Under the pieces are notes generated by a model, which made no database searches, had not been told where the DNA came from, and saw only the letters and a program-made list of their open reading frames with translations. Position numbers and translations under genes: made by a program. From JBIKLM01 sp044375105 (GTDB lineage Bacteria > Planctomycetota > UBA1135 > GCA-002686595), in assembly GCA_044375105.1 (NCBI GenBank), contig JBILNK010000035.1, positions 1-29,627 of the forward strand: 29,627 nt of DNA, given 5' to 3'. Shown here piece by piece: positions 1 through 9,500 of this stretch; position 1 is the first letter of the stretch, and every line of letters starts with the position of its first letter.

Positions 1-308
1 GACAGCGCCTCGGGGTCCTGGCGATCGCCGCCGCCGTTCAGCACGTCCGGCGGCAGGATGAACACGATCAGCAGGAAGATCAGCAGGAAGATCAGGAACG
101 CATAGACCAGGGGGTTCTTGCCCTTGGGGGTCTTGAGCAGTTCCTCGGCCTCCAGGAAGTCCTGGGCGCTCGGCTCCTGCGGGTCGAGCTCGCCCGCCGC
201 AGCTCCAGCCGGCGGCTGGCCCCCGTCGCCGCCCCCGGGGGGCAGGGCGGCCTGGCCCGTGTTCTTGCGGGCGGGCGGACTGGAATGCTTGCGCGACTTG
301 CTGGACAT
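1..308 (-). CDS. Single-pass membrane protein, N-terminal part (runs off left edge)
   Basis: The 102 visible residues begin at an ATG whose complement is at 306-308. There is a polar, basic and Gly/Pro-rich N-terminus (residues 1-50), a short charged stretch, and one strong transmembrane segment (about 66-86, rich in Leu, Ile and Phe) followed by PPDVLNGGG. There is no signal peptidase motif, so it is probably anchored with the N-terminus in the cytoplasm and the missing C-terminal part outside. Nothing visible assigns a family. SurA/PpiD-type folding factors and planctomycete membrane-anchored proteins can start this way, but that is a guess. No SD sequence precedes the ATG. It lies about 630 bp downstream of scpB on the same strand, so it probably has its own promoter. 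Confidence 0.7.
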   Translation of the reverse strand, partial: MSSKSRKHSSPPARKNTGQAALPPGGGDGGQPPAGAAAGELDPQEPSAQDFLEAEELLKTPKGKNPLVYAFLIFLLIFLLIVFILPPDVLNGGGDRQDPEAL

Positions 309-938
309 GGAAAAATCGAGACGCAGGGGCCGCCCAGCGGCCGGGGGGCGAGGAGTCTAGCGGAGCTGCCACAGGTCCGGAACCCGCGAGCCCTGCGGCG
401 CGTTGGCCCCTGCGGGCCGGCCGGCGGTCGCGCGCGCCGCCGCGCCATGGATCCCGGGGAGGCCGGATCCCGGGGAGCCCGGCGGCCGCGGCGCTCAAGA
501 CAGCCCTGCCGCCGGGGTCCGCAGGGGGCTTCGCAGGGCTGAGCTCCACCCGGCCGATGGCAGGCGACCCACCCCGACCCGCGCCGGTGCGGGGCGGTGA
601 GTCCCCGGGCCTCCGGATGGGGTCGAGCGGGTCCCGGGGCTCTTCTGGGCGTGCCCTGCCCTCGCCGGGATCGGCCGGGACAGCGCGGACCGTCCAGCTC
701 TCTCTGCCCCCCCCAGGGACCCGATTTTCGGCGGCGCCAAACCCGCCGATGCGTCAGCGGAGCGGTTCCTCGAAGCCAGCTCGCCGAGACCGGCGCAGCG
801 CGGCCCCGGGGCGGCGAACGAGCCCGAAGCCTGTGCCGACCGAGCGCGCGACCGCTGCCCGCTCCCGCCCGCAGCCCTGGTCCAGGGAGCTTCGCGCCCC
901 ACCGCGATCGGGGTGTCTGGCCCCCGCATGGCCGCGGG
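309..938. other. 630-bp intergenic region, no gene recognised
   Basis: This lies between the scpB stop and the start of the left-edge gene. Open frames on both strands are Arg/Pro/Gly-rich and show no recognisable motif, as expected from very GC-rich non-coding DNA. A 13-bp direct repeat (GGATCCCGGGGAG) occurs twice near 448-476. A short inverted repeat (CCCGC/GCGGG, 923-938) directly follows the scpB stop but has no T-run. A TAGACT hexamer on the minus strand, about 48 nt before the left-edge gene, could be a -10 box. I see no tRNA, RNase P, tmRNA or 6S signature. Confidence 0.5.
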
Positions 939-1847
939 TCAATCCCGGGCCAGCTCCGCGTCGCGGGGCAGGTCCTCGATGCGCGCCAAGCCGAAGCGAT
1001 CGAGGAACTCCTTGGTGGTGCCGTACAGCAGCGGCGCCCCGGGCTGGTCCGCGCGGCCGCTGATGCGCAGCAGGCCGCGATCGACCAGGAGGCGCAGCAT
1101 GGGTCCGGCCTGCACGCCGCGGATGGCCTCGATCTCCGCTTTGGAGACCGGCTGGCGGTAGGCCACGATGGCCAGCGTCTCGAGCGCCGCCGGGCTGATG
1201 CGCTCGCTTTTCTTCGAGTTGTCGAGCAGGGTGACCACCTCGGCCAGCCGCGGCTCGGTGTAGAGGCGCAGGCCGCCGCCGAACTCCTTGAGCGCGATCG
1301 GCAGCCCGGCGCGCTGCAGGCGCTGGCCGAGTTCCGCGAGCACGCTCTCCAATGCGACGCGGCCGAGGGGCTGGCTCAGCACCTGCCCGATCAGGTCCGC
1401 GAGACGCGATTTCGAGAGCGCCTCGGGGCTGGCAAAGAGCAGCGCCGCGGCCGATTGCACCGCCGCTTCGAAGGCCTCGCCCTGCAGGGCCGGAGCCGCG
1501 GCTGCCGCTTCGCCATCGCTGCCGGAGGTCTGCGCGGACCGATCCGATTCGGACCCCGGCTCCAAGGCCGATTCCGCAGCCGGCGCCGCAGCCGATTGCG
1601 CGGCTGGATTCAGCGCCGAGTGCGCTTCCGAGCCAGCGGCGGGATCCCCTTCGGGCCCGCCAGGGGCCGGCGCCTCGGGGGCTGATTCGCTCGAGGCCCG
1701 AGCCGCGGATCCCGGCAGGCCCGTCTCGGCCCCGTTCGCTGGCTGGGCCACGGCGGGGATCGCGGCTTCGGCCGGGGCCGCCAGCTCAGCTTGGGTGGCG
1801 GCTTCGGTCTCCAGCGGGGACTCGGCGCTCTCGGCGGTTCGGCTCAT
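939..1847 (-). CDS. scpB: ScpB, chromosome segregation and condensation protein, with a long N-terminal extension
   Basis: ScpB is the winged-helix kite subunit that, with the kleisin ScpA, completes the bacterial SMC condensin. The core (about residues 125-302) has the family signature: AAALLFASPEALSKSRLADLIG at its start, then GGGLRLYTEPRLAEVV, then SPAALETLAIVAYRQPVSKAEIEAIRG, then LLVDRGLLRISGRADQPGAPLLYGTTKEFLDRFGL. Residues 1 to about 125 are a low-complexity Ala/Glu/Pro/Ser extension that typical ScpB (around 180-200 aa) lacks. I used the ATG at 1845-1847; in-frame GTG codons inside the extension could be alternatives. No SD sequence is visible. It follows the SurA-like gene by 245 bp on the same strand. 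scpA is not in the window. The family call is confident and the exact start less so. Confidence 0.93.
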   Translation of the reverse strand: MSRTAESAESPLETEAATQAELAAPAEAAIPAVAQPANGAETGLPGSAARASSESAPEAPAPGGPEGDPAAGSEAHSALNPAAQSAAAPAAESALEPGSESDRSAQTSGSDGEAAAAAPALQGEAFEAAVQSAAALLFASPEALSKSRLADLIGQVLSQPLGRVALESVLAELGQRLQRAGLPIALKEFGGGLRLYTEPRLAEVVTLLDNSKKSERISPAALETLAIVAYRQPVSKAEIEAIRGVQAGPMLRLLVDRGLLRISGRADQPGAPLLYGTTKEFLDRFGLARIEDLPRDAELARD

Positions 1848-2092
1848 GGCGGGGTGGCGGCGCGCGCCGCTCAGAGAGGATCGCCGCGGGCGCGTTCCGG
1901 AGCAAGCGCAGCCCGGGACCAGGCTCCCGCCGCGGTCCGGGTCGCGCGGCCCTGTCGCCCCCCCTGGACCCGCAGTCCGCGGTCGCCGGGGGGCTGGTCG
2001 CCTCCGAGGCCGCCGCACGGCGGCCCGAAGGCATCCGGCGGCCGGGTCTGAGCGCGCGCGGGCGCAGCCCGCGCCGATCCTGGCCGAAGCCG

Positions 2093-3205
2093 TCAGGGCC
2101 GCGCCTGGGCCTGCCCCAAGAGCGCGTAGAAGGGCTCGAGCTCGAGCACGTAGCGCCGTTCCATGGCCACCTGCCAGGCGATGTACTCCTCTTCGCTGAC
2201 CGGCACGTCCGCCAGCGCCGCCTCGACCGCGGGGCCGATCTCGCGCCAGGTGCCGCTCAGGGGCTCGGGGCGCGCATCGACGCGCAGCAGCAGGGTCGGA
2301 GCGCCCTGGGGGTCGCCCGGCAGGCGCAGGGGCCCGCCGATCTGCCCCACCGGCGTCTTGAAGGCCAAGCGCGCCAGGGGCGCCCGATCGTCGCGCACCA
2401 GGTAGGCCACGCGGCCCCCGTCGCGGGCGCTCGGATCGCGGGACAGCTCGGAGATCAGCGCCAGGAAGTCCTCGCCCGCGGCCAGGCGCTCCTGCGCATT
2501 TTCGACCGTGGCCTGGTCCGCGACCAGCACGCGGATGTCGACGTGCTCGCTGCACAGGCTGTGGGCGCGCACCACCCGCTCGGTGATCAGCTCGCGCAGG
2601 CTGTCCTGCCGCAGGCGGTTCTTGAAGCGCAGGGGCTCGAAACCGAGTCGCTCGCTCAAGAAACGATCGAGGGACTCGCCCTCCGGCACGTTCTTGCGCG
2701 CGAATTCGCCCAGCACCTCGGCCGCGCGCCGCTCGAGCAGCCCCGGATCGATCTGCAGGCCAAGGCGGCCGGCCTCCAGGTTGGCCAGCTCGGCGCCGAT
2801 CGCCAGGTTGAACTGCGAGCGCAGCGCGTCGCCCTCGCGGTAATAGAGGGCCTGCATCAGCTCGCCCAGGGTCAAGGCGCCGTCGCCGACCCGCGCCAGC
2901 ACGATCTCCGCGGGATCCGCGGCGGTCGGCCTGGCCGCGCCGCTCGGTGCAGAGCCCCCGGCGGGCGCAGCCGCGGCGGGGTTCGAGCCGGCGGCAGCGG
3001 CACCAGGGGCGGCAGCGGCCCCAGCTGCAGGGGCCAGAGCGGCCCCTTCGGGCGCGGGCGCGGCCGGAGCTCCGCCGGCCGGCGCGGCCTCGGCGCCGAG
3101 GCGCGCGAAGGTCGGCGTCGGGGGCGTGCTGGCGCAGGACCAGAGGCAGGCGAGCGTCAGCAGCGGGAGCGACGCGCGCAGAGCGTTGGGCAGGGAGCAG
3201 CGCAT
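2093..3205 (-). CDS. SurA/PrsA-type parvulin lipoprotein
   Basis: This 370-aa protein is probably a periplasmic peptidyl-prolyl isomerase or chaperone. The N-terminus (MRCSLPNALRASLPLLTLAC) is a signal peptide with imperfect lipoboxes at Cys20 or Cys24. An Ala/Pro/Gly-rich spacer (about 30-90) follows. The SurA N-like part runs over about 95-245 (ILARVGDGALTLGELMQAL, then helices ending LRQDSLRELITERVVR). A parvulin-like domain (about 250-345) contains VDIRVLVAD, LAAGEDFLALISELSRDPSA, DGGRVAYLV and LAFKTPVGQIGGPL. The classic HIL motif at the start of the domain is replaced by DIRVLV, so catalysis is uncertain and chaperone use is possible. It starts 5 bp after the preceding stop and so looks co-transcribed with the pseudopilin cluster, which suggests it helps fold exported components. 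Confidence 0.85.
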   Translation of the reverse strand: MRCSLPNALRASLPLLTLACLWSCASTPPTPTFARLGAEAAPAGGAPAAPAPEGAALAPAAGAAAAPGAAAAGSNPAAAAPAGGSAPSGAARPTAADPAEIVLARVGDGALTLGELMQALYYREGDALRSQFNLAIGAELANLEAGRLGLQIDPGLLERRAAEVLGEFARKNVPEGESLDRFLSERLGFEPLRFKNRLRQDSLRELITERVVRAHSLCSEHVDIRVLVADQATVENAQERLAAGEDFLALISELSRDPSARDGGRVAYLVRDDRAPLARLAFKTPVGQIGGPLRLPGDPQGAPTLLLRVDARPEPLSGTWREIGPAVEAALADVPVSEEEYIAWQVAMERRYVLELEPFYALLGQAQARP

Positions 3206-3210
3206 GGCGT

Positions 3211-4986
3211 TCAACGGAAGCTGATCCGGCGGCGCACGCCGACCCCGTTGCAGCCGGGGTCCTTGACCAGCAGCCGCCGCGAGCCGCCGGCGCCGATCTG
3301 TAGGAGCTCGATGAAGCCCGTGCCGACGCAATCGGCGTGGGCCATCAGCGTGACCGAGCGCAGCTCGAAAACTTTGCCGAATTCGGCGTAGTAGGCCTGG
3401 ATCCACTGGGAGCGGTTGGCCAGCGTCCAGGTCTTCCAGAATTCAGCCGGGTCGGGGCCCTCCTCGTCGTCCTGGCCCTGGGTCTGGCTCTGCTGGTTGC
3501 GCTGGTAGCGCTCGATGCGCTCGAGCAGATCCGCACGCTCCTGCTCGCGCTGGCTCTCCTCGTCCTTGGGCTGCTCCTGCTCGACCTTGCCAGCCTTGGC
3601 GGCTTCGGCCCCGAGCAGCCAGGTGCCGTCGCCGTAGCTGACCGTGCGCACACTGTGGGGCCGGCGCTTGTCGAACAGCGCGCGCACGGCGCTGTCCTCC
3701 AGGTCCGGCTGCAGCTTGCGCGCGTCGTTGGTGACCGCGGCCACGACCTTCTGGGGGAACTCTTCGTCGAGGGCCTCGCGCAGCTTGACGAAGTCCTCCT
3801 CGCGGGCGTACTCGCGCGAGAGCCGCGCCGCCCAGTAGTACCAGCGATCGGCCACCAGCCGGGAAACCGCCTGATCGCGATCCTTGAGGATGCGTTTGCC
3901 CAGCAAGTTGGCGTCCTCGAGCAGCGGGCTCTTCGGGTAGGTCTTGGCGAAATCCGCCAGGCCATCGAGAGCGGTGACGAAATCGCCGCGCTGGGCGCTG
4001 CGCTCGAGCTCGTCGAGTCGGTCCGCTTGGCCCTGGGCCTCGGCGCGCACGCGGGCGCGCTCGAGCGCCACGTCCAGCTGGGTGCGGTCGAGCCCGGCCG
4101 CCTCGAGGGTCGCAAGCGCCGCGGGCTGGCTGCCGGCCAAGGCCAGCAGCCGGCCGTAGCCTTCGAAGGCCTGGGCGTAGTCGCGGATCTGCTCGCAAAA
4201 GCGCGTCAGCTCGAGCTCGGCGGCCGCCAGCACGGCCGGCTCGGCCTCCGGCAGCAGGGCGTTGGCCAGTTCGCTGCGGCGCAGCTCGTAGAGCTCGGCC
4301 CGCGTGTAAAGCTCGCGGGCCGGCACGCGCGCCGCGGTGATCGCGCCGCCCACGCGGCTCCTCGGCAGCAGGATGATGCCGCTGGCGCGCTTGACCCGCA
4401 GGGGATCGGTGCTGCGCGGATCGAGCACGCCGATCAGCTCGCCGCCCTCCGCCAGCGGGATGCGATCCGCAGACAGGGTGTATTCCTCGACCGCCTCCTC
4501 GGCGTAGCCCAGGCGCTTGGCCAGGGCCTCGGCGCAGGCCGGCTCGAAGGCGCTCCAAGGCAGCTCGACGCGGCCGCCGTTGTCGGCGCGGGCCAGGACC
4601 AGGCGCTGCTCGTCGTGCTCGAGCAGCGCCGCGACCAGCAGGTCGCCGCTGCGCAGCTCGAACAGCTCGAGCGCCTCGGGGCGCGCCAGCACGGGCAGGT
4701 TGGGGGCCTGCAGCAGGGCCAGGAAGCGCGGATCGCTGAGGTCCAGGCCGGGCGCCAGCTCGGAGGCCAAACGGGGATCGAGGCCCAGCTCGATCGCCAG
4801 GCGCAGGGCTTCGCCGCCGCTTTGCGAGGCCGGCAGGGCCGGGCCGCCGCCGGGACTCGGCTGGGCCGGGACGCTCCCGGCTTGGGTCGGCAACGCCGCC
4901 GGCGACGGCAACAGGGCCAGCAGCGGGGCCGTCAGGAAACCGCGCAGCAGCGCGGGGCGGCGGGGCGAACGCGACGAAGCAAGCAT
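3211..4986 (-). CDS. Secreted repeat protein with degenerate C-terminal CxGxG finger
   Basis: This is 591 residues with no family I can name. The ATG at 4984-4986 is preceded by an AGGAAA-like SD. Residues 1-36 form a signal peptide (basic start, then FLTAPLLALLPSPAALPTQA). Residues about 90-215 contain two small beta-rich stretches (RSGDLLVAALLEHDEQRLVL and SGIILLPRSRVGG) that resemble the Sm- or SLA1-like folds of planctomycete proteins. The middle is helical and TPR-like (GDFVTALDGLADFAKTYPKSP). A charged Gln/Glu linker follows (about 475-515). The C-terminus has two CxGxG motifs (Cys553 and Cys579), like a DnaJ-type zinc finger in which each CxxC has lost one cysteine; His550 could be a substitute ligand. 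It lies between the pseudopilin genes and the SurA-like gene, so it probably works in the envelope with them. Confidence 0.75.
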   Translation of the reverse strand: MLASSRSPRRPALLRGFLTAPLLALLPSPAALPTQAGSVPAQPSPGGGPALPASQSGGEALRLAIELGLDPRLASELAPGLDLSDPRFLALLQAPNLPVLARPEALELFELRSGDLLVAALLEHDEQRLVLARADNGGRVELPWSAFEPACAEALAKRLGYAEEAVEEYTLSADRIPLAEGGELIGVLDPRSTDPLRVKRASGIILLPRSRVGGAITAARVPARELYTRAELYELRRSELANALLPEAEPAVLAAAELELTRFCEQIRDYAQAFEGYGRLLALAGSQPAALATLEAAGLDRTQLDVALERARVRAEAQGQADRLDELERSAQRGDFVTALDGLADFAKTYPKSPLLEDANLLGKRILKDRDQAVSRLVADRWYYWAARLSREYAREEDFVKLREALDEEFPQKVVAAVTNDARKLQPDLEDSAVRALFDKRRPHSVRTVSYGDGTWLLGAEAAKAGKVEQEQPKDEESQREQERADLLERIERYQRNQQSQTQGQDDEEGPDPAEFWKTWTLANRSQWIQAYYAEFGKVFELRSVTLMAHADCVGTGFIELLQIGAGGSRRLLVKDPGCNGVGVRRRISFR

Positions 4987-5012
4987 GGGTTTCCTGTGGT
5001 TCGTGGCGCGGA

Positions 5013-5504
5013 TCAAGCGCCGGCACCGGAGCCGGCTCGGGTGACCGCGCGGCGCAGGCGCTCGGCCAAGGGGATCGTCTGGGGCAGGAGGATGCGCTGG
5101 GACAGGCCCCGGTCCTGGCCGCGGCTCTTCCAGCGCACGGTCACCTCGACCGCCCACAGGGGCGGGCCAGGGTACTCGCTGGCGCTGACCGGGGTCGGGC
5201 TCGGCAAGGCCTCGAAGGAGAGCCGCGGATGGCCGGGAACCTCCTCGGCGGGCAGGCTCTGGGGCGGCCCGACCTGGCCGCGCTCATCCAGCGGGAACAG
5301 GCGGCCGGGCAGGTCGGCCACCAAACCGTCCAGGGCCTGGGCGGCCTCGGCGGAGAGGCGCGCCTGCGTGACCAGGTTGGCGCCGAAGGTGAACAGGCCG
5401 ATCAGAGCCGAAAGCCCGATCGCCAGGAGCCCGGCGGCCAGCACGATCTCGATCAGGGTGAAGCCGGCCCGGCCGGGCCGGGCCCTCGAGGGCCAGGGTC
5501 TCAT
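5013..5504 (-). CDS. GspI-like minor pseudopilin
   Basis: This 163-aa protein has a prepilin N-terminus: a 14-residue basic leader ending in Gly, then FTLIEIVLAAGLLAIGLSALIGLF. The cleavage site is G^F, Glu is at mature position 5, and one hydrophobic helix follows. The remainder is a short globular domain with WAVEVTVRWKSRGQDRGLSQRILLP, like the C-terminal strands of GspI. In type II secretion GspI is part of the GspH/I/J/K tip of the pseudopilus and is cleaved and N-methylated by the prepilin peptidase. Its ATG overlaps the stop of the preceding GspJ-like gene (ATGA), with AAGGAG 11 nt before the ATG, so coupled translation is likely. Assignment to GspI rather than another minor pilin rests on size and position just after GspJ. 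Confidence 0.82.
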   Translation of the reverse strand: MRPWPSRARPGRAGFTLIEIVLAAGLLAIGLSALIGLFTFGANLVTQARLSAEAAQALDGLVADLPGRLFPLDERGQVGPPQSLPAEEVPGHPRLSFEALPSPTPVSASEYPGPPLWAVEVTVRWKSRGQDRGLSQRILLPQTIPLAERLRRAVTRAGSGAGA

Positions 5505-6583
5505 CGCAGCCAGCGCTCCTTGGCCCAGGGGATGTCGAATTCGCGCGAGACCCGCGAGCCGAACTGGATCGGCGTCTGGGCCGGATGCCGCACCGCCCGG
5601 GTGCCGCGCTGGGCGCGCGAGACGCGCACCCGGTTGCCCTCCAGGCTCTCGAGACGCATCCATTCCTCGCACAGCAGCATGAAACTGCCCGCGGGCGGCA
5701 GCCGGCCGGGCCGAGCGACCTGGAACTCGGTCGCGCCCGGCTCGATCGGGGCCAGGTTGTGGGTGCGGCGGCGGTGTTCGTCCTCGCGCTCGAGCTCGAA
5801 CTCGATCGACAGGCGCCGCGGCAGGAACACCTCGCCGCCGCCGACCCCGGGCAGCGCCGGGTGCAGCGCGTTCTCCGGGTCCGTTTCGGCCGACAGGCGC
5901 GCCCCGCCGCGCGCGTCCCAGGCCAGCGGCGCCTGCTCGAGCGCCACCCCGGGATTCCAGCCCTGGTCGAGGCGCGTGGTCTGGGCCGCGCACAGGACCT
6001 GCATCCACAGCACGCCGCCGCCGAGCTCCTCGTAGGCCTGCCGCGGCAGCCCGCCGGGCCCGAAGGCCTGGGCATCGAACAGCGACAGTCCGCCCTCGTC
6101 GAGCGCGCGCTCGACGCGCACCAGCACGCCATCGCCCCGGCGGCCCAGGGCCCCTGCGGCCTGCCGCGGCGCGGCCCGCGGCAACACCGTCCAGCAGACC
6201 TCGGCCAGCCCCAGGCTCTGGCCCAGGCCCGCGCCCGCGCTGGAGCCCGGGCGCTCGCCGGGCGGCAGCTGCCGCACGAACACCAGGCGTTGCCAGGGCC
6301 GGCCGGCCACGCCGTCCCCATCCGCGTCGAAGCGCCGCGTGCTGAGCAGCAGGTCCGCGGCGGCGCCGCTGGCCAAGAGCCCCAGGTCGCAGGCCACGAA
6401 TTCGAACAGCGCGCTCTCGCGCACGAAACGCTCGCGCTCCTCGCCGGCGCTGCGCAGCGTGCCGAGGGTGGTGTCGAGCAGCCGCATCAAGACGACCAGC
6501 AGCAGGCTGAACAGCCCCATGGCGAGCAGCAGCTCGACCAGCGTGAAGCCGCGTTGGTCGGGGCGGAGGACCAAAGGCCTCAT
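5501..6583 (-). CDS. GspJ/PilW-like minor pseudopilin with C-terminal beta-module
   Basis: This is 360 residues. A 12-residue leader (MRPLVLRPDQRG) precedes FTLVELLLAMGLFSLLLVVLMRLL, a class III prepilin helix with Glu at +5. The middle contains FVACDLGLLASG and FVRQLPPGE and resembles GspJ. About residues 275-345 carry an added beta-module (FMLLCEEWMRLESLEGN, then RAQRGTRAVRHPAQTPIQF) that is similar to repeats in the neighbouring giant GspK-like protein. GspJ normally sits in the minor-pseudopilin tip and has about 200 residues, so this one is enlarged. Its ATG overlaps the stop of the giant gene by 4 bp, and a GGGGAGGA SD lies 9 nt upstream. The pseudopilin call is firm and the GspJ subtype is likely. 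Confidence 0.85.
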   Translation of the reverse strand: MRPLVLRPDQRGFTLVELLLAMGLFSLLLVVLMRLLDTTLGTLRSAGEERERFVRESALFEFVACDLGLLASGAAADLLLSTRRFDADGDGVAGRPWQRLVFVRQLPPGERPGSSAGAGLGQSLGLAEVCWTVLPRAAPRQAAGALGRRGDGVLVRVERALDEGGLSLFDAQAFGPGGLPRQAYEELGGGVLWMQVLCAAQTTRLDQGWNPGVALEQAPLAWDARGGARLSAETDPENALHPALPGVGGGEVFLPRRLSIEFELEREDEHRRRTHNLAPIEPGATEFQVARPGRLPPAGSFMLLCEEWMRLESLEGNRVRVSRAQRGTRAVRHPAQTPIQFGSRVSREFDIPWAKERWLR

Positions 6584-9500
6584 CGCTCGATCCTCCCCAG
6601 CACCCGCGAAGGCGCGCGGTAGGTCGCGCCGAAGCGGATCAGCTCGCAGGTCTCCTTCCAGCCGTGGGCCTGGCCCGTGAGCGCGTCGAAGCTGCCCGGG
6701 GCGTATTGCACGAACACGCGCCAGGCGGGCGTGCCGCGCTGCACCGGCATGGGCAGGCCGCCGTCGCCGGGGCGGCCGTCGGTGGCCCGCTCGAGCCCCG
6801 AGCCGCGCTCGGGGGCCGCGTCCCAAGGGATCGAGGGATCGCCGCGGGCCAGCACCAGGAGGCGCGCGGCGCCGGTCGGCCCGGGCTGCGTTTCGAAGAA
6901 ATAGCGCTCGATGCGCGCCTCGGGCGTGCTGACCTCGAAGGAGAAATAACCGAGCTCGGGCGCATCGGCGCGCTCGGCCCAGCGATCCCAATAGCGGAAG
7001 GGCCACAGCACCACGGCGCTGCCCGCCGCGTGGGAAGCGGCCTGGGTCCCGAAACGGCCGCGCAGCAAGGCCGGACCGCGGCCGTCGCGGGCGCCCGGCT
7101 CGCTGGAGCCGCGCGGCTGGCGCAACAGGGTGCCCGCGCGCTGGGTGAAGTGCACCAGCTCCTGGTCGATCAGCAGCAGCCCGGAATCGGGGAAACCGCT
7201 GGCGTCGGCGATCTGGATCTCGGCGCCGTCGGGATCGAGCGGCGCCGCCAGATTGCTGACCTCGACCGTCGAGAGGAACTCGATCGGCGTGCCGGCGGGG
7301 TGGGGCTGGGCCACGGTGCCGAGAGCGCCGCGCCCGCCGGGAGCGATCACCAGACCGCCGTTGGCCGGCGACACCGACTGGTAGAGCACGAGCTCCTGGC
7401 CCAGGCGCAGCAAACCGCCGTCCGTGGGCAGGTTCGAGAGCGCCCCGCCGGCGTTGGGCAGACCCAATTCGCCCAGGGCCGTGCGGATCTCGCTGGGCCT
7501 CAAGACCCAATCGGTCTCCTCCTCGCCCACCGGCAGGGCCAGCAGCAGCGCGGCGCCGGCGAACCCCTGCCCGGGCAGCAGCCCCTGGCCGAAGTCGGTA
7601 TGGCCGAAGGCGACCTCGTCGATCACGCCCGGATAGCCCGGGAGGCCGCCGGCCGCGCGCCCCAGGGAGACATCCGCGAAGCGCCGCGGCAGCTCGCCCG
7701 AGGGGAACTTGCTGAGCCGCGCCACGCCGCGCATCTCGCTCGGATCCTGTCCCGGAGCGCCGGCGGGCACCGGCACGCCCAGCGGCGCCGTCATGGCCAC
7801 CCAGCCGAACTGCTGGACCTGGGGCGGCTCGGGCTCGACCAGCCCGACCAGCGGCAGGACCGCGAGCGGCGGCTGGGTCGGGTTCCAATCCCAGCCGTAT
7901 TCGAGGTGCACCGTGGCGCGGTGCGCGCGGTGCACGCTGGCCGGCAGGCCCGGATCGGCCGGCGTGCCGTCCAGGGCGAACACGGGGTCGAAGCGCCCGG
8001 GCCAGCCGAAGCTCGGGCCGGCACCGGTGCCGAAACGCAGCCGCACCACGGGCAACACGAGGGTCTGCGGGGGGTGCGCGTGCGGGTAGGTGCCGAGCAC
8101 CCCGCGGAACTGGAAGTGGCTCCACAGGGCCCGCGCGTAGGGCTCGTCGGCGAGCTCGTCGACGCCCAGATCCGAGCGCCACAGGGACCCGCTCGGGCTT
8201 TGCTGGGAGGCGCTGGGCGACGGAGAGGAGCCTGCGGGCGCAGCGGCCGCCGGGCGCCGCCCGGCCAGGGCGGCGCGGCGCGGCGCGGCGCTGGCGACGA
8301 AGGCCGCCGGCCCGCGGCCCGCGGCGGGCGCCGCAGCGGAAGAACTCGCGGCCGACAGGACTTGCAAGGCCGCATCGAGACCCAAGCTGGCGCCCGCGCC
8401 GCCGCCTGCACCGCCGCCGCTGGCGCCCCCACCGCCGCCTGCGCCGCCGCCTGCGCCGCCGCCGCCCTGGCCGCTGGGGGTGCCGCCCCCCGGGATGCCG
8501 CCGGGGGCCTGCCCGCCCCCGCCGCCCACGGGCGGCACGCCGCCGCCGCTGTCATCGTCATCGTCGTCGTCCGGCTGGTTGACGTCGCCGAGGCGCTGGA
8601 CGCCGACCGCGATCAGATAGAGCTCCTGCAGGGCCAGCGGATCGTCGCGCACCAGCTGGCCGTTGACCAGGGTGTCGTAGCGCACCCACTCGGTGGCCTC
8701 GGGCTGGTCGAGGCGCGTCAACTGCGCGTGCTCCGGCACACCGCCGAGCGGCGGCAGCAAGGCGTCCGTGCCGGCGCCGTAGGGCAGCGAGATCGGCACC
8801 ACGATGACGCGCTCGCCGAGGTCCCCGTTGAGCGTCTGGGGGTCGAGCACCACGCCGCCGTACTCGATCACGAAGGCCTTGGCGGCGTTGCCCGGCCCGA
8901 AGGCGCCCGCCAGCTGGTTGGCCAGGTTGGGCAGCTCGGCGGCCAGCACATTCCACTCGGCGACCTGCAGGCTGTTGCCCGCCACGCCGCTGTAGCGCAG
9001 GACCTGATAGCCGTAGAGCGGCGAGCCCGCAGCGGTGACCGGCGTGTCGGCCGTGTCCGGCTGGGGGCCGAGCAGGGTCCACACGACGCGGTCCTGCAGC
9101 ACCAGGGCGTAGCCCCCGTCGGGCGAGAAGCCGCTGGCGGCCTCGTTGGGCGGCGTGGTCAGATCGCAGGGCGCCAGTTCGAGGGTCTGGGGCGGGTCGA
9201 TGGCCGGGTCGATGCCCAAGCCCAGCGGCACCACGAAACCGCCCGGGAACTGCAGGTTGATCTCGGTCCCCAGCTGGCCATTGACGCCGGTCACGCGCGC
9301 CGGACGCCACAGGCCCACGCCGCCCGCCAGGGTCCCGCCGCCGCTCGGCAGATTGCTCTCCAAGGCGTGGCTGTAGCCGTACAGCTCCACGCTGGTGCCC
9401 GCCGGGTGGTTCTGGGCCTGCTGCGCGCCCAGATTGGTGATCACGCCGTCCTGGCCGATCACGCACAGGCTGCGCGCGTAGCGCCCGCCGAAGCCGGCCT

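Noticed and set aside
495..929. A 144-codon minus-strand ORF between scpB and the left-edge gene
   Set aside because: The composition is Arg/Pro/Ser/Gly-rich like random GC-rich DNA. There is no SD and no hydrophobic or family motif.
923..938. Inverted repeat CCCGC/GCGGG right after the scpB stop as a terminator
   Set aside because: The stem is only 5 bp and no T-run follows on either strand.
3337..5682. A 781-codon plus-strand open frame antisense to the secreted protein and gspI
   Set aside because: It crosses gene boundaries, is repetitive in Leu/Gly/Gln/Ala, and mirrors the real minus-strand coding frames.
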